Positions 20,111 through 30,744 of a DNA stretch of 64,000 bases are shown here, piece by piece. Origin of the DNA: Ovis canadensis (Eukaryota > Chordata > Mammalia > Artiodactyla > Bovidae); assembly GCF_042477335.2 (NCBI RefSeq), contig NC_091247.1, forward strand, positions 65,116,501 to 65,180,500. The letters are read 5' to 3'. The translations under genes were made by a program, and so were the position numbers. Within the stretch, counting starts at the first letter, position 1; every line of letters starts with the position of its first letter. The notes beneath the pieces are model-generated. The model did not search any database, had not been told where the DNA came from, and saw only the letters and a program-made list of their open reading frames with translations.

Positions 20111-21039
20111 TCTTCAAAGCAACTCATTTTACTTTCTTATTCTGCCTTAGCAACCCTTTCCTTTAACCCCAATATCCCAACCTTTATTTAAGGCAGTACT
20201 TCTACTGAACAGTTTATTTTCCATCCCAGCCCTTAGTATTTACTACAAGATTCAGGTGCTAAATGCTAGGGGTAAAATATTTGAGTAAGACATAGTTCTT
20301 GCTATGAAGGTATCTATTTGAAAAGAAAGGCAAATACTCTGATTACATTGCTTTCAAGTGCTACAGTTGAACAACATATCTTGAGAACACATTAGTAGGA
20401 CATCTCTGTGATACTGAGGGACCAAGGCAGCATGGAACTTGAAGTGCAAGTAAGAGAAAGAATGGGGATAATGATATGAGAGAAGTTTCCACAAATGCGC
20501 TTTTGTTTATCCTTATGTCCACTCTAGGAAAATAAACATCAAAATATCTCTGAAAGAACATGGCATGGATCAGCAGATATGTAATCTAGAAAAGGGAAAA
20601 AGGAGTTTGTAGCCTTCAAAGATTCTTTCTCATAATATGGTATTTATCCTTTACCACAATCTCAAGAAACGTGATGAAATGACAAGAAAGCACAGAAAAT
20701 AAACTATTCTGAGAAAGAAAAAGGTAGAATCTACTGATTGAAGCACTTTGTCCACTTGTTAAAAGTGGTTTTTCTTTAAAAAGGCACGTGGAGTCAATAA
20801 AGAGAAATTAAAAAGCCAATGAAGAAAGTCTGGATTTTAAAAACAAGACCAAATTATATAATAAAGGAAAAAACAAGATGAAATGTGGACTTAAGTAGTA
20901 AGGGTGTGAATAAACAAAGGATTATCAGAGTCTAGAACTTTACAGAAACAAAAATAATAAAATAAAATCTTGTGGGTTGATTGATGAGACAAGATAAGGT
21001 GCCTCTTGATGAAATACCATACAGTAAGAAAAAGCAGTA
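20111..21039. other. AT-rich DNA; right end may be BovB 5' sequence
   Basis: No gene. The part 20250-20350 looks like an old interspersed repeat. The stretch 20980-21039, directly before the recognisable endonuclease region, could belong to the same BovB copy, but I cannot place the element's 5' limit. Confidence 0.4.
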
Positions 21040-21084
21040 TTGCATAGGAACCTGAAATGTTAGGTCCATGAATCGAGGCAAATT

Positions 21085-22184
21085 CAGTTCAGTTCAATTC
21101 AGTCGCTCAGTCGTGTTAGACTCTTTGAGACTCCATGAATTGCAGCATGCCAGGCCTCCCTGTCCATCACCAACTCCCGGAGTTCACTCAAACTCATGTC
21201 CACCGAGTCAGTGATGCCATCCAGCCATCTCATCCTCTTTCATCCCCTTCTCCTCCTGCCCAAATCCCTCCCAGCATTAAAGTCTTTTCCAATGAGTTAA
21301 CTCTTCTCATGAGGTGGGCAAAGTACTGGAGTTTCAGCTTTAGCATCAATCCTTCCAAAGAACACCCAGGGCTGATCTCCTTTAGGATGCACTGGTTGGA
21401 TCTCTTGCAGTCCAAGGGACTCTCAAGAGTCTTCTCCAACACCACAGTTCAAAAGCATTAATTCTTCGGTGCTCAGCCTTCTTCACAGTCCAACTCTCAC
21501 ATCCATACATGACCACTGGAAAAACCATAGCCCTGACTAGACAAACCTTTGTTGGCAAAGTAATATCTCTGCTTTTTAATATGTTATCTAGGTTGGTCAT
21601 AACTTTCCTTCCAAGGAGTAAGCGTCTTTTAATTTCATGGCTGCAGTCACCATCTGCAGTGATTTTGGAGCCCCCCAAAATAAAGTCTGACACTATTTCC
21701 ACTGTTTCCCCATCTATTTCCCATGAAGTGATGGGACCAGATGCCATGATCTTTGTTTTCTGAATGTTGAGCTTTAAGCCATCTTTTTCACTTTCCTCTT
21801 TCACTTTCATCAAGAGGCTTTTTAGTTCCTCTTCACTTTCTGCCATAAGGGTGGTGTCATCTGCATATCTGAGGTTATTGATATTTCTCCCAGCAATCTT
21901 GATTCCAGCTTGTGCTTCTTCCACCTCAGTGTTTCTCATGATGTACTCTGCATATAAGTTAAATAAGCAGGGTGACAATATACAGCCTTGATGTACTCCT
22001 TTTCCCTATTTGGAACCAGTCTGTTGTTCCATGTCCAGTTCTAACTGCTGCTTCCTGACCTGCATATAGGTTTGTTTCTCAAGAGGCAGGTCAGGTGGTC
22101 TGGTATTCACATCTCTTTCAGAATTTTCCAGTTTCTTGTGATCCACACAGTCAAAGGCTTTGGCATAGTCAATAAAGCAGAAAT
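21085..22184 (-). mobile_element. BovB 3' portion inserted antisense inside BovB
   Basis: Minus-strand BovB from its tail ('ttcagttcaattcag', 21085 onward) to a 5' truncation in the RT domain at the motif A region ('ggctttggcatagtcaataa', 22156-22175). It has a perfect 9-bp target-site duplication. Because the host element carries the same region further right (about 23870-24924), the two form a long inverted repeat. Confidence 0.94.
21382..21978 (-). pseudogene. BovB reverse-transcriptase remnant of the nested copy
   Basis: A 198-codon minus-strand frame starts at 'SPCLFNLYAEYIMRNTEVEE' in RT motif B, includes YADD ('NNLRYADDTTLMAESEEEL') and runs to '[17 protein letters not shown]', where one lost base shifts the frame. 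RT motif A lies upstream in a different, broken frame. Non-functional. Confidence 0.92.
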
Positions 22185-22193
22185 AGGCAAATT

Positions 22194-23470
22194 GGAAGTG
22201 GTCAAACAGGAGATGGCAAGAGTGAACATTGACATTTTAGGGATCAGGGAACTAACATGGACTGGAATGGGCAAATTTAACTCAGATGACCATTATATCT
22301 ACTACTGTGGGCAAGAATCCCTTAGAAGAAATGGAGTAGCCATCGTAGTCAACGAAAGGGTCCAAAATGCAGTACCTGGATGCAGTCTCAAAAATGACAG
22401 AATGATCTCTGCTTGTTTCTAAGACAAACCATTCAATATCACTGTAATCCAAGTCTATGCCCCAAACAGTAATGCTGAAGAGGCTGAAGTTAAATGATTC
22501 TATGAAGACCTACAAGACCTTCTAGAACTAATACCCAAAAAAGATGTCCTTTTCATTACAGGGGACTGGACTGTAAAAGTAGGAAATCAAGAGCTACCTG
22601 GAGTAACAGGCAAATTTGGCCTTGGAGTACAGAATGAAGTAGGGCAAAGGCTAATAGAGTTTTGCTAAGAGAATGCACTGGTCATAGCAAACACCCTCTT
22701 CCAATAACACAAGAGAAGACTCTACACATGGACATCACCAGATGGTCAATACTGAAATCAGATTGATTATATTCTTTGCAGCCAAAGATGGAGAAGCTCT
22801 ATACAGTCAGGAGAAACAAGATTTGGCGCTGACTGTGGCTCAGATCATGAACTCCTTATTGCCAAATTCAGACTTAAACTGATGAAAGTAGGGAAAACTG
22901 CTAGACCATTCAGGTATGACCTAAATCAAATCCCTTATGATTATACAGTGGAAATGACAAATAGATTCAAGGGACTAGATCTGATAGAGTGCCTGATGAA
23001 CTATGGATGGAGGTTCATGACATTGTACAGGAGACAAGAATCAAGGCCATCCCCAAGAAAGAGAAATGCAAAAAAGCAAAATGGTTGTCTGAGGAGGCCT
23101 TACAAATAGCTGTGAAAAGAAGAGAAGCAAAAAGCAAAGGAGAAAAGGAAAGATATAGCCATCTGAATGCAGAATTCCAAAGAGTACACGGAGAGATAAG
23201 AAAGCCTTCCTCAGTGATCAATGCAAAGAAATAGAGGAAAACAATAGAATGGGGAAAACTAGATACCTCTTCAAGAAAATTAGAGATACCAAGAGAACAT
23301 TTCATGCAAAGATGGGCTCAATAAATGGTAGGGACCTAACAGAAGCAGAAGATATTAAGAAGAGGTGGCAAGAATACACAGAAGAACTATATAAAAAAGA
23401 TCTTCATGACCCAGATAATCACGATGGTGTGATCACTCACATAGAGCCAGATCCTGGAATGTGAAGTCAA
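22194..23470 (+). pseudogene. BovB endonuclease and linker remnant
   Basis: Translated blocks include 'MARVNIDILGIRELTWTGMG' and 'DDHYIYYCGQESLRRNGVA' of the APE-type endonuclease, and later 'WLSEEALQIAVKRREAKSKG' of the linker. The frame is broken by in-frame stops (TAA near 22420, TGA near 22495, TAA near 22665, TGA near 22753), most explained by C-to-T change at CAA or CGA codons, plus frameshifts near 23000-23040. In a live element this domain nicks target DNA for target-primed reverse transcription. Confidence 0.9.
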
Positions 23471-23579
23471 GTGGGCCTTAGGAAGGCATCACTATGAACA
23501 AAGGTAGTGGAGGTAATGGAATTCCAGTCAAGCTATTTCAAATCCTGAAAGATGATGCTGTGAAAGTGCTGCACTCAAT

Positions 23580-24275
23580 ATGCCAGCAAATTTGGAAAAC
23601 TCAGCAGGGGCCACAGGACTGGAAAAGGTCAGTTTTCATTTGAATCCCAAAGGAAAGCAATGCCAAAGAATGCTCAAACTACCACACAATGCACTCATCT
23701 CACATGCTAGTAAAGTAATGCTCAAAATTCTCCAAGCCAGGCTTAAGCAATATGTGAACCATGAACTCCCAGATGTTCAAGCTGGTTTTAGAAAAGGCAG
23801 AGGAACCAGAGATCAAATTGCCAACATCTGCTGGATCATGGCAAAAGCAAGAGAGTTCCAGAAAAACATCTATTTCTGCTTTATTGACTATGCCAAAGCC
23901 TTTGACTGTGTGGATCACAAGAAACTGTGGAAAATTCTGAAAGACATGGGAATACCAGACCACCTGACCTGCCTCTTGAGAAACCTATATGCAGGTCAGA
24001 AAGCAGCAGTTAGAACTGGACATGGAACAACAGACTGGTTCCAAATAGGAAAAGCAGTATATCAAGGCTTTATATTGTCACCCTGCTTATTTAACTTATA
24101 TGCAGAGTATGTCATGAGAAATGCTGGGCTGGAAGATGCACAAGCTGGAATCAAGATTTCCAGGAGAAATATCAATAACCTCAAATACACAGATGACACC
24201 ACATTTACGGCAGAATGTGAGGAAGAACTAAGTCAGAAAACTAAGATCATGGCCTCTGGTCCCATCACTTCATAG
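23580..24275 (+). pseudogene. BovB reverse-transcriptase remnant, mutated catalytic box
   Basis: A 231-codon frame holds RT motifs: 'VQAGFRKGRGTRDQIANIC', motif A 'FCFIDYAKAFDCVDH' and motif B region 'ILSPCLFNLYAEYVMRNAGL'. The catalytic box reads YTDD ('NNLKYTDDTTFTAECEEEL') instead of YADD; both aspartates remain. About 20 codons normally between 'EEEL' and 'QKTKIMASG' are deleted in frame near 24230. The frame ends at a Trp-to-stop change (TAG, 24273-24275). Clearly inactive. Confidence 0.92.
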
Positions 24276-24293
24276 GAAATAGATGGGGAAACA

Positions 24294-24758
24294 GTGGAAA
24301 CAGTGGCTGACTTTTTTGAGGGAGGCTCCAAAACCACTGCAAATGGTGACTGCAGCCATGAAATTAAAAGACGCTTACTCATTGGAACGAAAGTTATGAC
24401 TGACCTAGACAGCTTATTAAAAAGCAGAGACATTACTTTGTCAACAAAGGTCCATCTAATCAAGGCTATAGTTTTTCCAGTAGTCATGTATGGATGTGAG
24501 AGTTGGACTATAGAGAAAGCTGAACACCAAATAATTGATGCTTCTGAACTGTGGTGTTGGAGAAGACTCTTGAGAGTCCCTTGGACTGCAAGGAGATCCA
24601 ATCAGTCCATCCTAAAGGAGATAAGTCCTGAATATTCTTTGGAAGGACCGATGTTAAAGCTGAAACTCCAATACTTTGGCCACCTTATGCGAAGAGCTGA
24701 CTCATTTGAAAAGACCCTGATCCTGGGAATGATTGAAGGCAGGAGGAGAAAGGGATGA
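24294..24758 (+). pseudogene. BovB C-terminal ORF remnant
   Basis: This frame continues the previous remnant after its stop: 'GDCSHEIKRRLLIGTKVMT', 'VVMYGCESWTIEKAEHQ', '[19 protein letters not shown]'. It is the region after the RT in RTE-type elements and ends at a premature stop near 24758. Confidence 0.88.
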
Positions 24759-25160
24759 CAGAGGATGAGATGATTGGATAGCATCACCAACTCAATGGAC
24801 ATCAGTTTGGGTAAACTCCAGGAGTTGGTGATGGACAGGGAGGTCTGGCTTGCTGTGGTCCATGGGGTTGCAAAGAGTCAGACAGTACTGAGTGACTGAA
24901 CAGAAATGAACTGAACTGAACTGAGAGTAAATCAAAGAAAGGTACAAATAGAAAGATGCCATGATTACATCCGCTTTTCTTAATTTTTTAATAATCATCA
25001 ACCCATTTTGTAATTGTTATTTTCCATTATCTTCCTTCATGTATTTTATCAATTGTGCAAAGAAATAAAATATAACTGAAAATACATGTAGAGGAAAAGT
25101 TCCTTGAAAAGCACGTGCCTAGCTGAAAATAGCTTAAATTTTTGATCTGCATAATAAATT

Positions 25161-25185
25161 GGATAGGGTAGGGTAGGGTAGGGTA
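25161..25185 (+). repeat. (TAGGG)n repeat with G-quadruplex pattern
   Basis: Four GGG runs spaced by TA only (25166-25183) give a perfect short-loop G-quadruplex pattern. The unit is the 5-mer TAGGG, not the telomeric TTAGGG. Confidence 0.9.
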
Positions 25186-25241
25186 CGGAAAGGAGGTAGC
25201 TGGTCAGAGCAGAGAAGAGGATGATGTTTCAGCCATGGATG

Positions 25242-25450
25242 TGCTTAGTTGCTTCAGCCGTGTCTGACTCTTTACAACCTTGTGCTCTGTAGCCCAGTCC
25301 ATGGGATTTTCAGGCAAGAATACTGGGGTTGCATCTCCCTTTCCAGGGGACCTTCCCAGCCCAGGCATTGAACCCACATCTCCACTGTCTGCTGCATTAT
25401 CACTGGCCGGTGGCTTCTCTACTCTAGCGCCACCTGGAAAGCCTGTTAGT
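25242..25450 (-). mobile_element. Bov-tA SINE with TSD
   Basis: Minus-strand copy from 'cttagttgcttcagccgtg' to 'cgccacctggaaagcc', with small internal deletions. The 8-bp duplication catggatg lies at 25234-25241 and 25451-25458 and extends imperfectly by 'gc'. Confidence 0.9.
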
Positions 25451-25464
25451 CATGGATGCGCGGG

Positions 25465-25605
25465 TAGAATCTAACTCATCAGCTACAGGACCTAGAACAA
25501 GTCAGCTAACCCCTCTCAGGCTCAGTTTCCATCATTTATAAAACAGGTAGAATAAACCTACCTCATAGACTTATCGTGGGAATTAAATGAGTGAAAATAA
25601 AGGCC
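25465..25605 (+). repeat. MIR SINE relic
   Basis: Plus-strand MIR core: 'gaacaagtcagctaacccct', 'ctcaggctcagtttccatc', 'tataaaacaggtagaataaa' and 'cctacctcatagacttatcg'. It begins just after the Bov-tA, which may have inserted near its 5' part. Confidence 0.8.
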
Positions 25606-26898
25606 TTGGTCCATACAACTAAATCAATAAGTCTGTAATACCAGGCAGAATCAATGTTGCCAAAGTGTTACTTCTTTTCCCCACTTGACACATGAAAATC
25701 CTGAAGGAGGAGACAGAGGCAGTATTAATAGACATGTGTCCATACAAGGAAGGCCGAAGACCAAGCTGATGCTCACACTGAGGGAAAACTTTTCTCTCTG
25801 AGGTTTTAATATTCAGAGGCAACTCTCCATATTTAGCACTTATAACCAGAAGGGGAAAAAATCTATTAGAAAACTATGTACTGATGTAATTTTAAACTTA
25901 ATTACTAAATATCTTTTAAACAAATGTACCAGTCTAGCTACAATCTTTCAGAAATACAGTGAGTCATAGTCAGAGCATTGGCAGAGCCCTGAAAGGTCAG
26001 ACTCAATCTACAGGGTTGCTCACTGTAGTTTCTCCCCAGCTTGCTGGCCAACTCTTACATAATGACATAATTAAATGGCTATAAAGTTCCATAATGCTTG
26101 CTCCTTTAATTAACTGGAGGAAAACCTCTTATCTTCTCAACATTGAAGATAACTGCTGTTTCACTTTGCACAAGTTACAGAAGGCTAATGTTCAAATTCT
26201 GTAACAATTGCAAAGAGTGCTGCTTATTTCAAAGAAAAATATGTGAAAATTTGAGCATAAGCGCAAATTTTCAACCAACTATATAAATCACCAGCTTCAA
26301 TTTGTTCAGTATATCTTGCTGTTGGTTTCCACCAAACATTGTTTTAGATAACAAATATAAACTTAGCAGAAAGTCCAAATCCCTGAATCAGATGATTCCC
26401 TTGAAAGCTCTTTTGGACTCAGGAAGTATGGCACTAAAACCCTTGCACAGAGGCTTAAGGGCTTTATGAAGAAAAAGTGTGAGCTTGAGACAAGGTCCAG
26501 AACACATGCTGTAAATTTGTAAATTTTATGAAAGTTTCTTGAAATCACTTTCATTGTGTCTTTGACCTTCTAGGAACTTAACAGATCTAATTCAAGTAGA
26601 AGTTGAAATGATCTCAATTAGATGTATGATGGGGGGTGACCACATAAAATAAACCCAGTGGAACCACCTAGGTAGAAAAAGGAAGGAAAAAAATTTATAT
26701 TCTATAAATTATGCTCAGTTCCAATGTGACAAAGGCAAGACCCAGAAATTTCCTTATGTTCCACAAGAAAGTACTCAGGGGGAGCTTAGTTGAGCAGAGT
26801 AGGCTCAGCATGGAGAACTGTGATAGGGTGCCTTCTCACCTGACACTCTGGGAGGACTTTCTAGGACAGGAATTATATGGTGTGGTAAAGACACAAAG
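25606..26898. other. Unique AT-rich DNA, no gene seen
   Basis: No repeat family assigned and no coding signal. Short minus-strand frames at 25619-25822 and 26363-26554 show no known product. Confidence 0.5.
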
Positions 26899-27058
26899 TT
26901 CAATTCAGTTAAGTTCAGTCACTCAGTCATTTCTGACTCTTTGAGACCCCATGAATCGCAGCACGCCAGGCCTCCCTGTCCATCACCAACTCCCAGAGTG
27001 CACTCAGACTCGCGTCCATCAAGTCAGTGATGCCATCCAGCCATCTCATCCTCTGTCA
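26899..27058 (-). mobile_element. BovB 3' end, 160 bp
   Basis: Minus-strand BovB 3' terminus with a tail of 'ttcaattcagttaagttcag', truncated at 'ctcatcctctgtc'. Flanking 'acacaaa' and 'tcacaaa' may be its target-site duplication. Confidence 0.92.
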
Positions 27059-28871
27059 CAAAAAGCCTCAACAAAAACTGAGACAAGTCAGAGGCATCCA
27101 GGGGTTTCTGAGAGTAGTGGCCAAACAATAGGAGAGCAGGTTCCAAGTCAAACCTGATGACACTATCCCTGGGGGCAAAGAGCATCTCATCAGAGGAGAG
27201 ATCTTGCTACATAGCCTGAAGGGCCAGACAGAGGATAGGGACCCAAGCACCCCTTCCCTCTGCTTCCATGGAGACAGAGCAGGACCCTTGGCGAGGATGT
27301 GCCTAAGGGTTGGGAATGTTGTGCACAGATATGAGTTCTAAGGAGTCACCCTCACCTGGAGAACCTTGTTACCTGGTGTAGGCCACCTTGATCTGGAGGA
27401 AGGGAGCTTTTAGACTTTGGTCATCTCAGAAGAGTGGCTTCTAGACGGATTATTCTAAGTGTGTGCTAGTTACAGCCCTGTCTTTCAGACACCAAGCCAT
27501 CATCTTGAGGAAGTGAAGAGTGAGGCTATGGGGGAAATTTTTCTAAAGTGAGCATTTTTCTAAAGGGATTAAGTCTTTTAAAGAAGACTCTATAATCCAG
27601 GGTAACTTGGACTACACTGAATGTTAAAATGAAAGGAGACTTACAAACCAGAAGTGACTGAAGTATTGCTAATGGATAGTAAGTTGTTTTTACCATTCAG
27701 TGAAGTGGAGTCACATGGGCCAGATCAGAGTTTCTAGAAATTAAAGGGCAGCATTTGTTTTCTGCATATTTGAGTGTAGCATGAAAAAGTTTCCAGCTCC
27801 AGTGTATGTGTGTGTGTGCACGCGCGAGTGGGTAACATAAGACTAGATTGTATTCTAAACCTAATCATGTTTTTTTTTTCCTGCAAAATGATATTATAGA
27901 TATTTATATTTTTGATTCTTCACTTTTCACATCCTTCAATTTCTCAGCAAGGATCCTGTTTTAGCTGTTTAAAACCAAAGATGCATAGATGCAATTTTAA
28001 AATCATTTTTAAATATCTTCCAATTGTTTTTTGTCTAAATCCTAGCTGTTCTTAAAACATGTGCAGTATTTGGTCAGTCGGTTCTATTTATATATAATGT
28101 ATACTACATATATAATTGTTATTTTTATATACATAATTTTTTAAACTCATAAATCCTTTCTAACTTTAACTTTGCTCTATTTAATCCTTTTATTTCAAAG
28201 ATCACATTGTATCTCCTTTTTTCTCTTAAAGTTTCAAAATGGCCTTTGGCCAAATGCAATAAAATTTTGCCCTGACCTGACATAAAGCATGGAGTATGTA
28301 TATGAAAGCACTTTGAAAACTTTAAAGGACTTTAAAAAGGCATGGTGGTATTGGTGGTGGGAGGCAGGGGAGGAGGTGGGGAGCAGGAAGAGACACAAGA
28401 GGAGGAACTAGGTTGTATCTTCACATAACATAAATTTCAAAGGTCCCTCCTGTATGAATTTGCAAATAGAAGCAAATGGAGTCACTGCCTGGCATCCTTG
28501 AATGCTCACAATTTTATAACATTATCTCAGGCCTGTGGTAATGTGGACACCCCTTCAGGTTGACATTTTTCTGCATCCTTGGCTGCTCCTAAGAGCAAGG
28601 AACCGCTTTCAATAGAGTCACAAGTACCTGGGAGCCATGGGTGTGCTTGGTGGGAACCCTCAGGCTGCCTCCTCTATCCATATTGTAAATGGCTCTCCTA
28701 GAATTGAGTCCTAATTGGAAAAGCGCCTTTAAATCTAGAAACTCTCTCTAGTGTTTCTACTCTTTGTTTATTTGTTTGATAAGGAGGACCCAGAGATCGC
28801 AGAAGAATGAGAAATTCTAAGAATGCACTCCCAATTTGAACTGACTTAGAAGACAAAAATATACATAATTT
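27059..28871. other. Unique DNA with GT-rich, AT-rich and G-rich stretches
   Basis: No gene. It holds a TG/CG alternating run at 27804-27828 (Z-DNA type pattern), an AT-rich stretch of TATA-type steps at 28087-28140, and a G-rich purine stretch at 28341-28395 with several GGG runs. Confidence 0.5.
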
Positions 28872-29042
28872 GGGACTTCCCTGGTGGTTCAGTGGCTAAT
28901 ATTCTGTGCTCCCAATGCAGGGGACCCAGGTTCAATCCATGTTCAGGGAACTAGATCCCACTTGCTGCAACTAAGAGTTCTCATGCCACAACGACAACTG
29001 AAGATCCCATGTGCTGCAACTAAGATCCGGCACAGCCAAATA
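28872..29042 (+). mobile_element. CHR-2-type artiodactyl SINE
   Basis: Plus-strand copy: 'gggacttccctggtggttca', 'ggttcaatccatgttcaggg', then 'gctgcaactaagagttctc' and 'gctgcaactaagatccggc', ending 'cacagccaaatag'. A short (AT)n follows. Confidence 0.92.
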
Positions 29043-29114
29043 GATCATATATATATATAACTTTCTGGAAAAGGGTTCATTTTCCCTTTCCAGGCTCCCC
29101 AGTTATGGGAGAAT

Positions 29115-29590
29115 AAGAAGGCTTTAATGGTTAGGAGCATAGAATGTGGAGTCAGAGGGCCTGGATTCAGATTCCAGGCCTACCACTTGTTAATGATGGC
29201 TTCCCTGGTGGCTGAGATGGCAAAGAATCTGCCTGCAGTGCAGGAGTCCTGGATTTTATCCATGGGTTGGGAAGACAGGAATTCCTGGAGACGGGAATGG
29301 CTACCCACTCCAGTATTCTTGCCTGGAGAATCCTATAGACAGGAGCTTGGCCAGCTACAGTCCATGGGGTTGCAAAGAGTTAGACACGACTGAGCGACTA
29401 ACACTTTCACTTTCATGTGTGAGTTATATGACCTCGAAGACATTTCATCACTTCTGTTTGCCTTAAATTCCTCATTATAAGTGGGGATTATAATACAACT
29501 TACTTCATAGTGTTCTTAAGAGATTTAAATGCATCAATATATGTGAAGTATGTGCAACAGCAACTGGCCTTCACTAAGGGCCCCATCAAT
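29115..29590 (+). repeat. MIR relic interrupted by a Bov-tA
   Basis: MIR 5' half at 29115-29197 ('gcatagaatgtggagtcaga', 'cctaccacttgttaatg') and the rest at 29415-29590 ('tatatgacctcgaag', 'aaattcctcattataagtgg', 'atacaacttacttcatag'). The SINE at 29198-29414 sits inside it. Confidence 0.8.
29198..29414 (+). mobile_element. Bov-tA SINE inside MIR
   Basis: Full plus-strand copy from 'ggcttccctggtggctgag' to 'gactgagcgactaacacttt'. The B box is degraded ('ggattttatccatg'). Confidence 0.93.
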
Positions 29591-30354
29591 GCTCACTGTT
29601 ATTATTAATTAAGAAGTAATCCTCAAGTGTATCCAGACCACCACAAGCCTCTGGGGTTCACACCTGTCCTCCCAAGGAAGATAATCCTGAGATAGTCTGC
29701 AAACTCAGAGAAAGAAACACTTCTCTTAGCTCTGCAACGCTGGAGTATGTGTGATGCCTACCAGGTCTTCTGGATTCACTTTGGCAGCAGTAGGTTAGGG
29801 GGCGCATTGCATTATCCACACATTCTACACGAGAAGTCTCCAGCATAACCCAGGCTTCTGTGACACACCCATGTGGAACAGGATTCAGTGTCCTGGTCTG
29901 ACGCCTTCTAGGAAACAAGTACAATATTGTTGGATTTACTATTATTTATTACCTGAATTCACCATTCTCTCACCAGCCTTTCTGAGTGCTAATGGTTCTC
30001 CAGCAGGCATTGACATGAAGGCTGTTAGACCATGTAGAAAACCTAGGAAGTGTGAGGCACAAAGGTGTGCTTTTACCTGGCTGCTGCTGCTGCTGCTGCT
30101 AAGTCACTTCAGTCCTGGAGAGTCCTCTTTTCTTCCTTTTTTGACCAAATGAAAAATTACTAGTAAGAGGGGAGCAGAAGAATCCCTGAGTAGATGCAAA
30201 CATTTCCTAAAAACAAGATCATTACTTTTAAGATGCCTCCAACATATCCTGGAAGGGCAACTTTTAGGGGATTCCTGGCTTTTATAGAGTTCAGCCAGAT
30301 CATTATTAGGCTTAGGTAAATTAATACATAATAAAATTGTCAATAAACACATGA
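29591..30354. other. Unique DNA with one minute SINE remnant
   Basis: No gene. A 93-codon frame at 29871-30152 runs into the remnant at 30077-30116 and has no recognisable product. Confidence 0.5.
30077..30116 (-). mobile_element. Extremely truncated Bov-A2 (tail only)
   Basis: Seven CTG units followed by 'aagtcacttcagtc' match the last bases and (AGC)n tail of Bov-A2 in minus orientation. Nothing else of the element is present. Confidence 0.75.
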
Positions 30355-30462
30355 AATTACATGTATGGCTGAGTCACTGTGCTGTGCACCTGAAACTATC
30401 ACAAAATTGTTAATTGGCTATACTCCGGTATAAAATAAAAAAGTTTTTTAAAAATATACATA
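30355..30462 (+). mobile_element. L1 3' end with A-rich tail
   Basis: Plus-strand artiodactyl-type L1 terminus: 'tatggctgagtcactgtgct', 'gcacctgaaactatcac', 'attggctatactccggta', then an A-rich tail. It is 5' truncated to about 110 bp. Confidence 0.85.
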
Positions 30463-30710
30463 TGAATTTTTTCTAGATGGTATCAAAGATCCATCAACTG
30501 ACCTAATACTATGCCTCACATCTCTACCCAGAACAGGGTTCATCTCATCAATATACTTTCAGAAAAATGTTGGAGTTAGTCTTAAGCCATTCCTGCTCTA
30601 TTTTAATTCCTTCATCAAACACGTTGCTCTGAGTATTCTTCCCTCTGTCCATACTCTTTTATCCCTGCATCTTCCATTCCCTGCCTCATCTCCCATGATG
30701 TCAGCTTATT

Positions 30711-30744
<34 letters not shown>

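Larger units (their letters stand above)
21040..24924 (+). mobile_element. BovB LINE, longest copy, split by a second BovB
   Basis: Plus-strand BovB with endonuclease region, linker, RT and 3' end with a 'gaactgaactgaactga' tail. The element is visible at 21040-21084, is interrupted by an antisense BovB (21085-22184), and resumes at 22185. The 9-bp duplication aggcaaatt at 21076-21084 and 22185-22193 marks the insertion. The translation reads on across it at 'RGKLEVV'. This corrects a first impression of two unrelated head-to-head elements. Confidence 0.92.

Noticed and set aside
21085..24924. Twin-priming inversion as the explanation of the opposed BovB copies
   Set aside because: The left part carries its own 3' tail and a perfect 9-bp duplication, which twin priming does not give; a nested insertion fits better.
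25161..25185. Interstitial telomeric repeat
   Set aside because: The unit is TAGGG, not TTAGGG, and only about four units are present.
30714..30742. Coding frame starting in the (GT)n run (30713-30910)
   Set aside because: The initial Cys-Val repeat is the microsatellite itself, and the rest has no known product.
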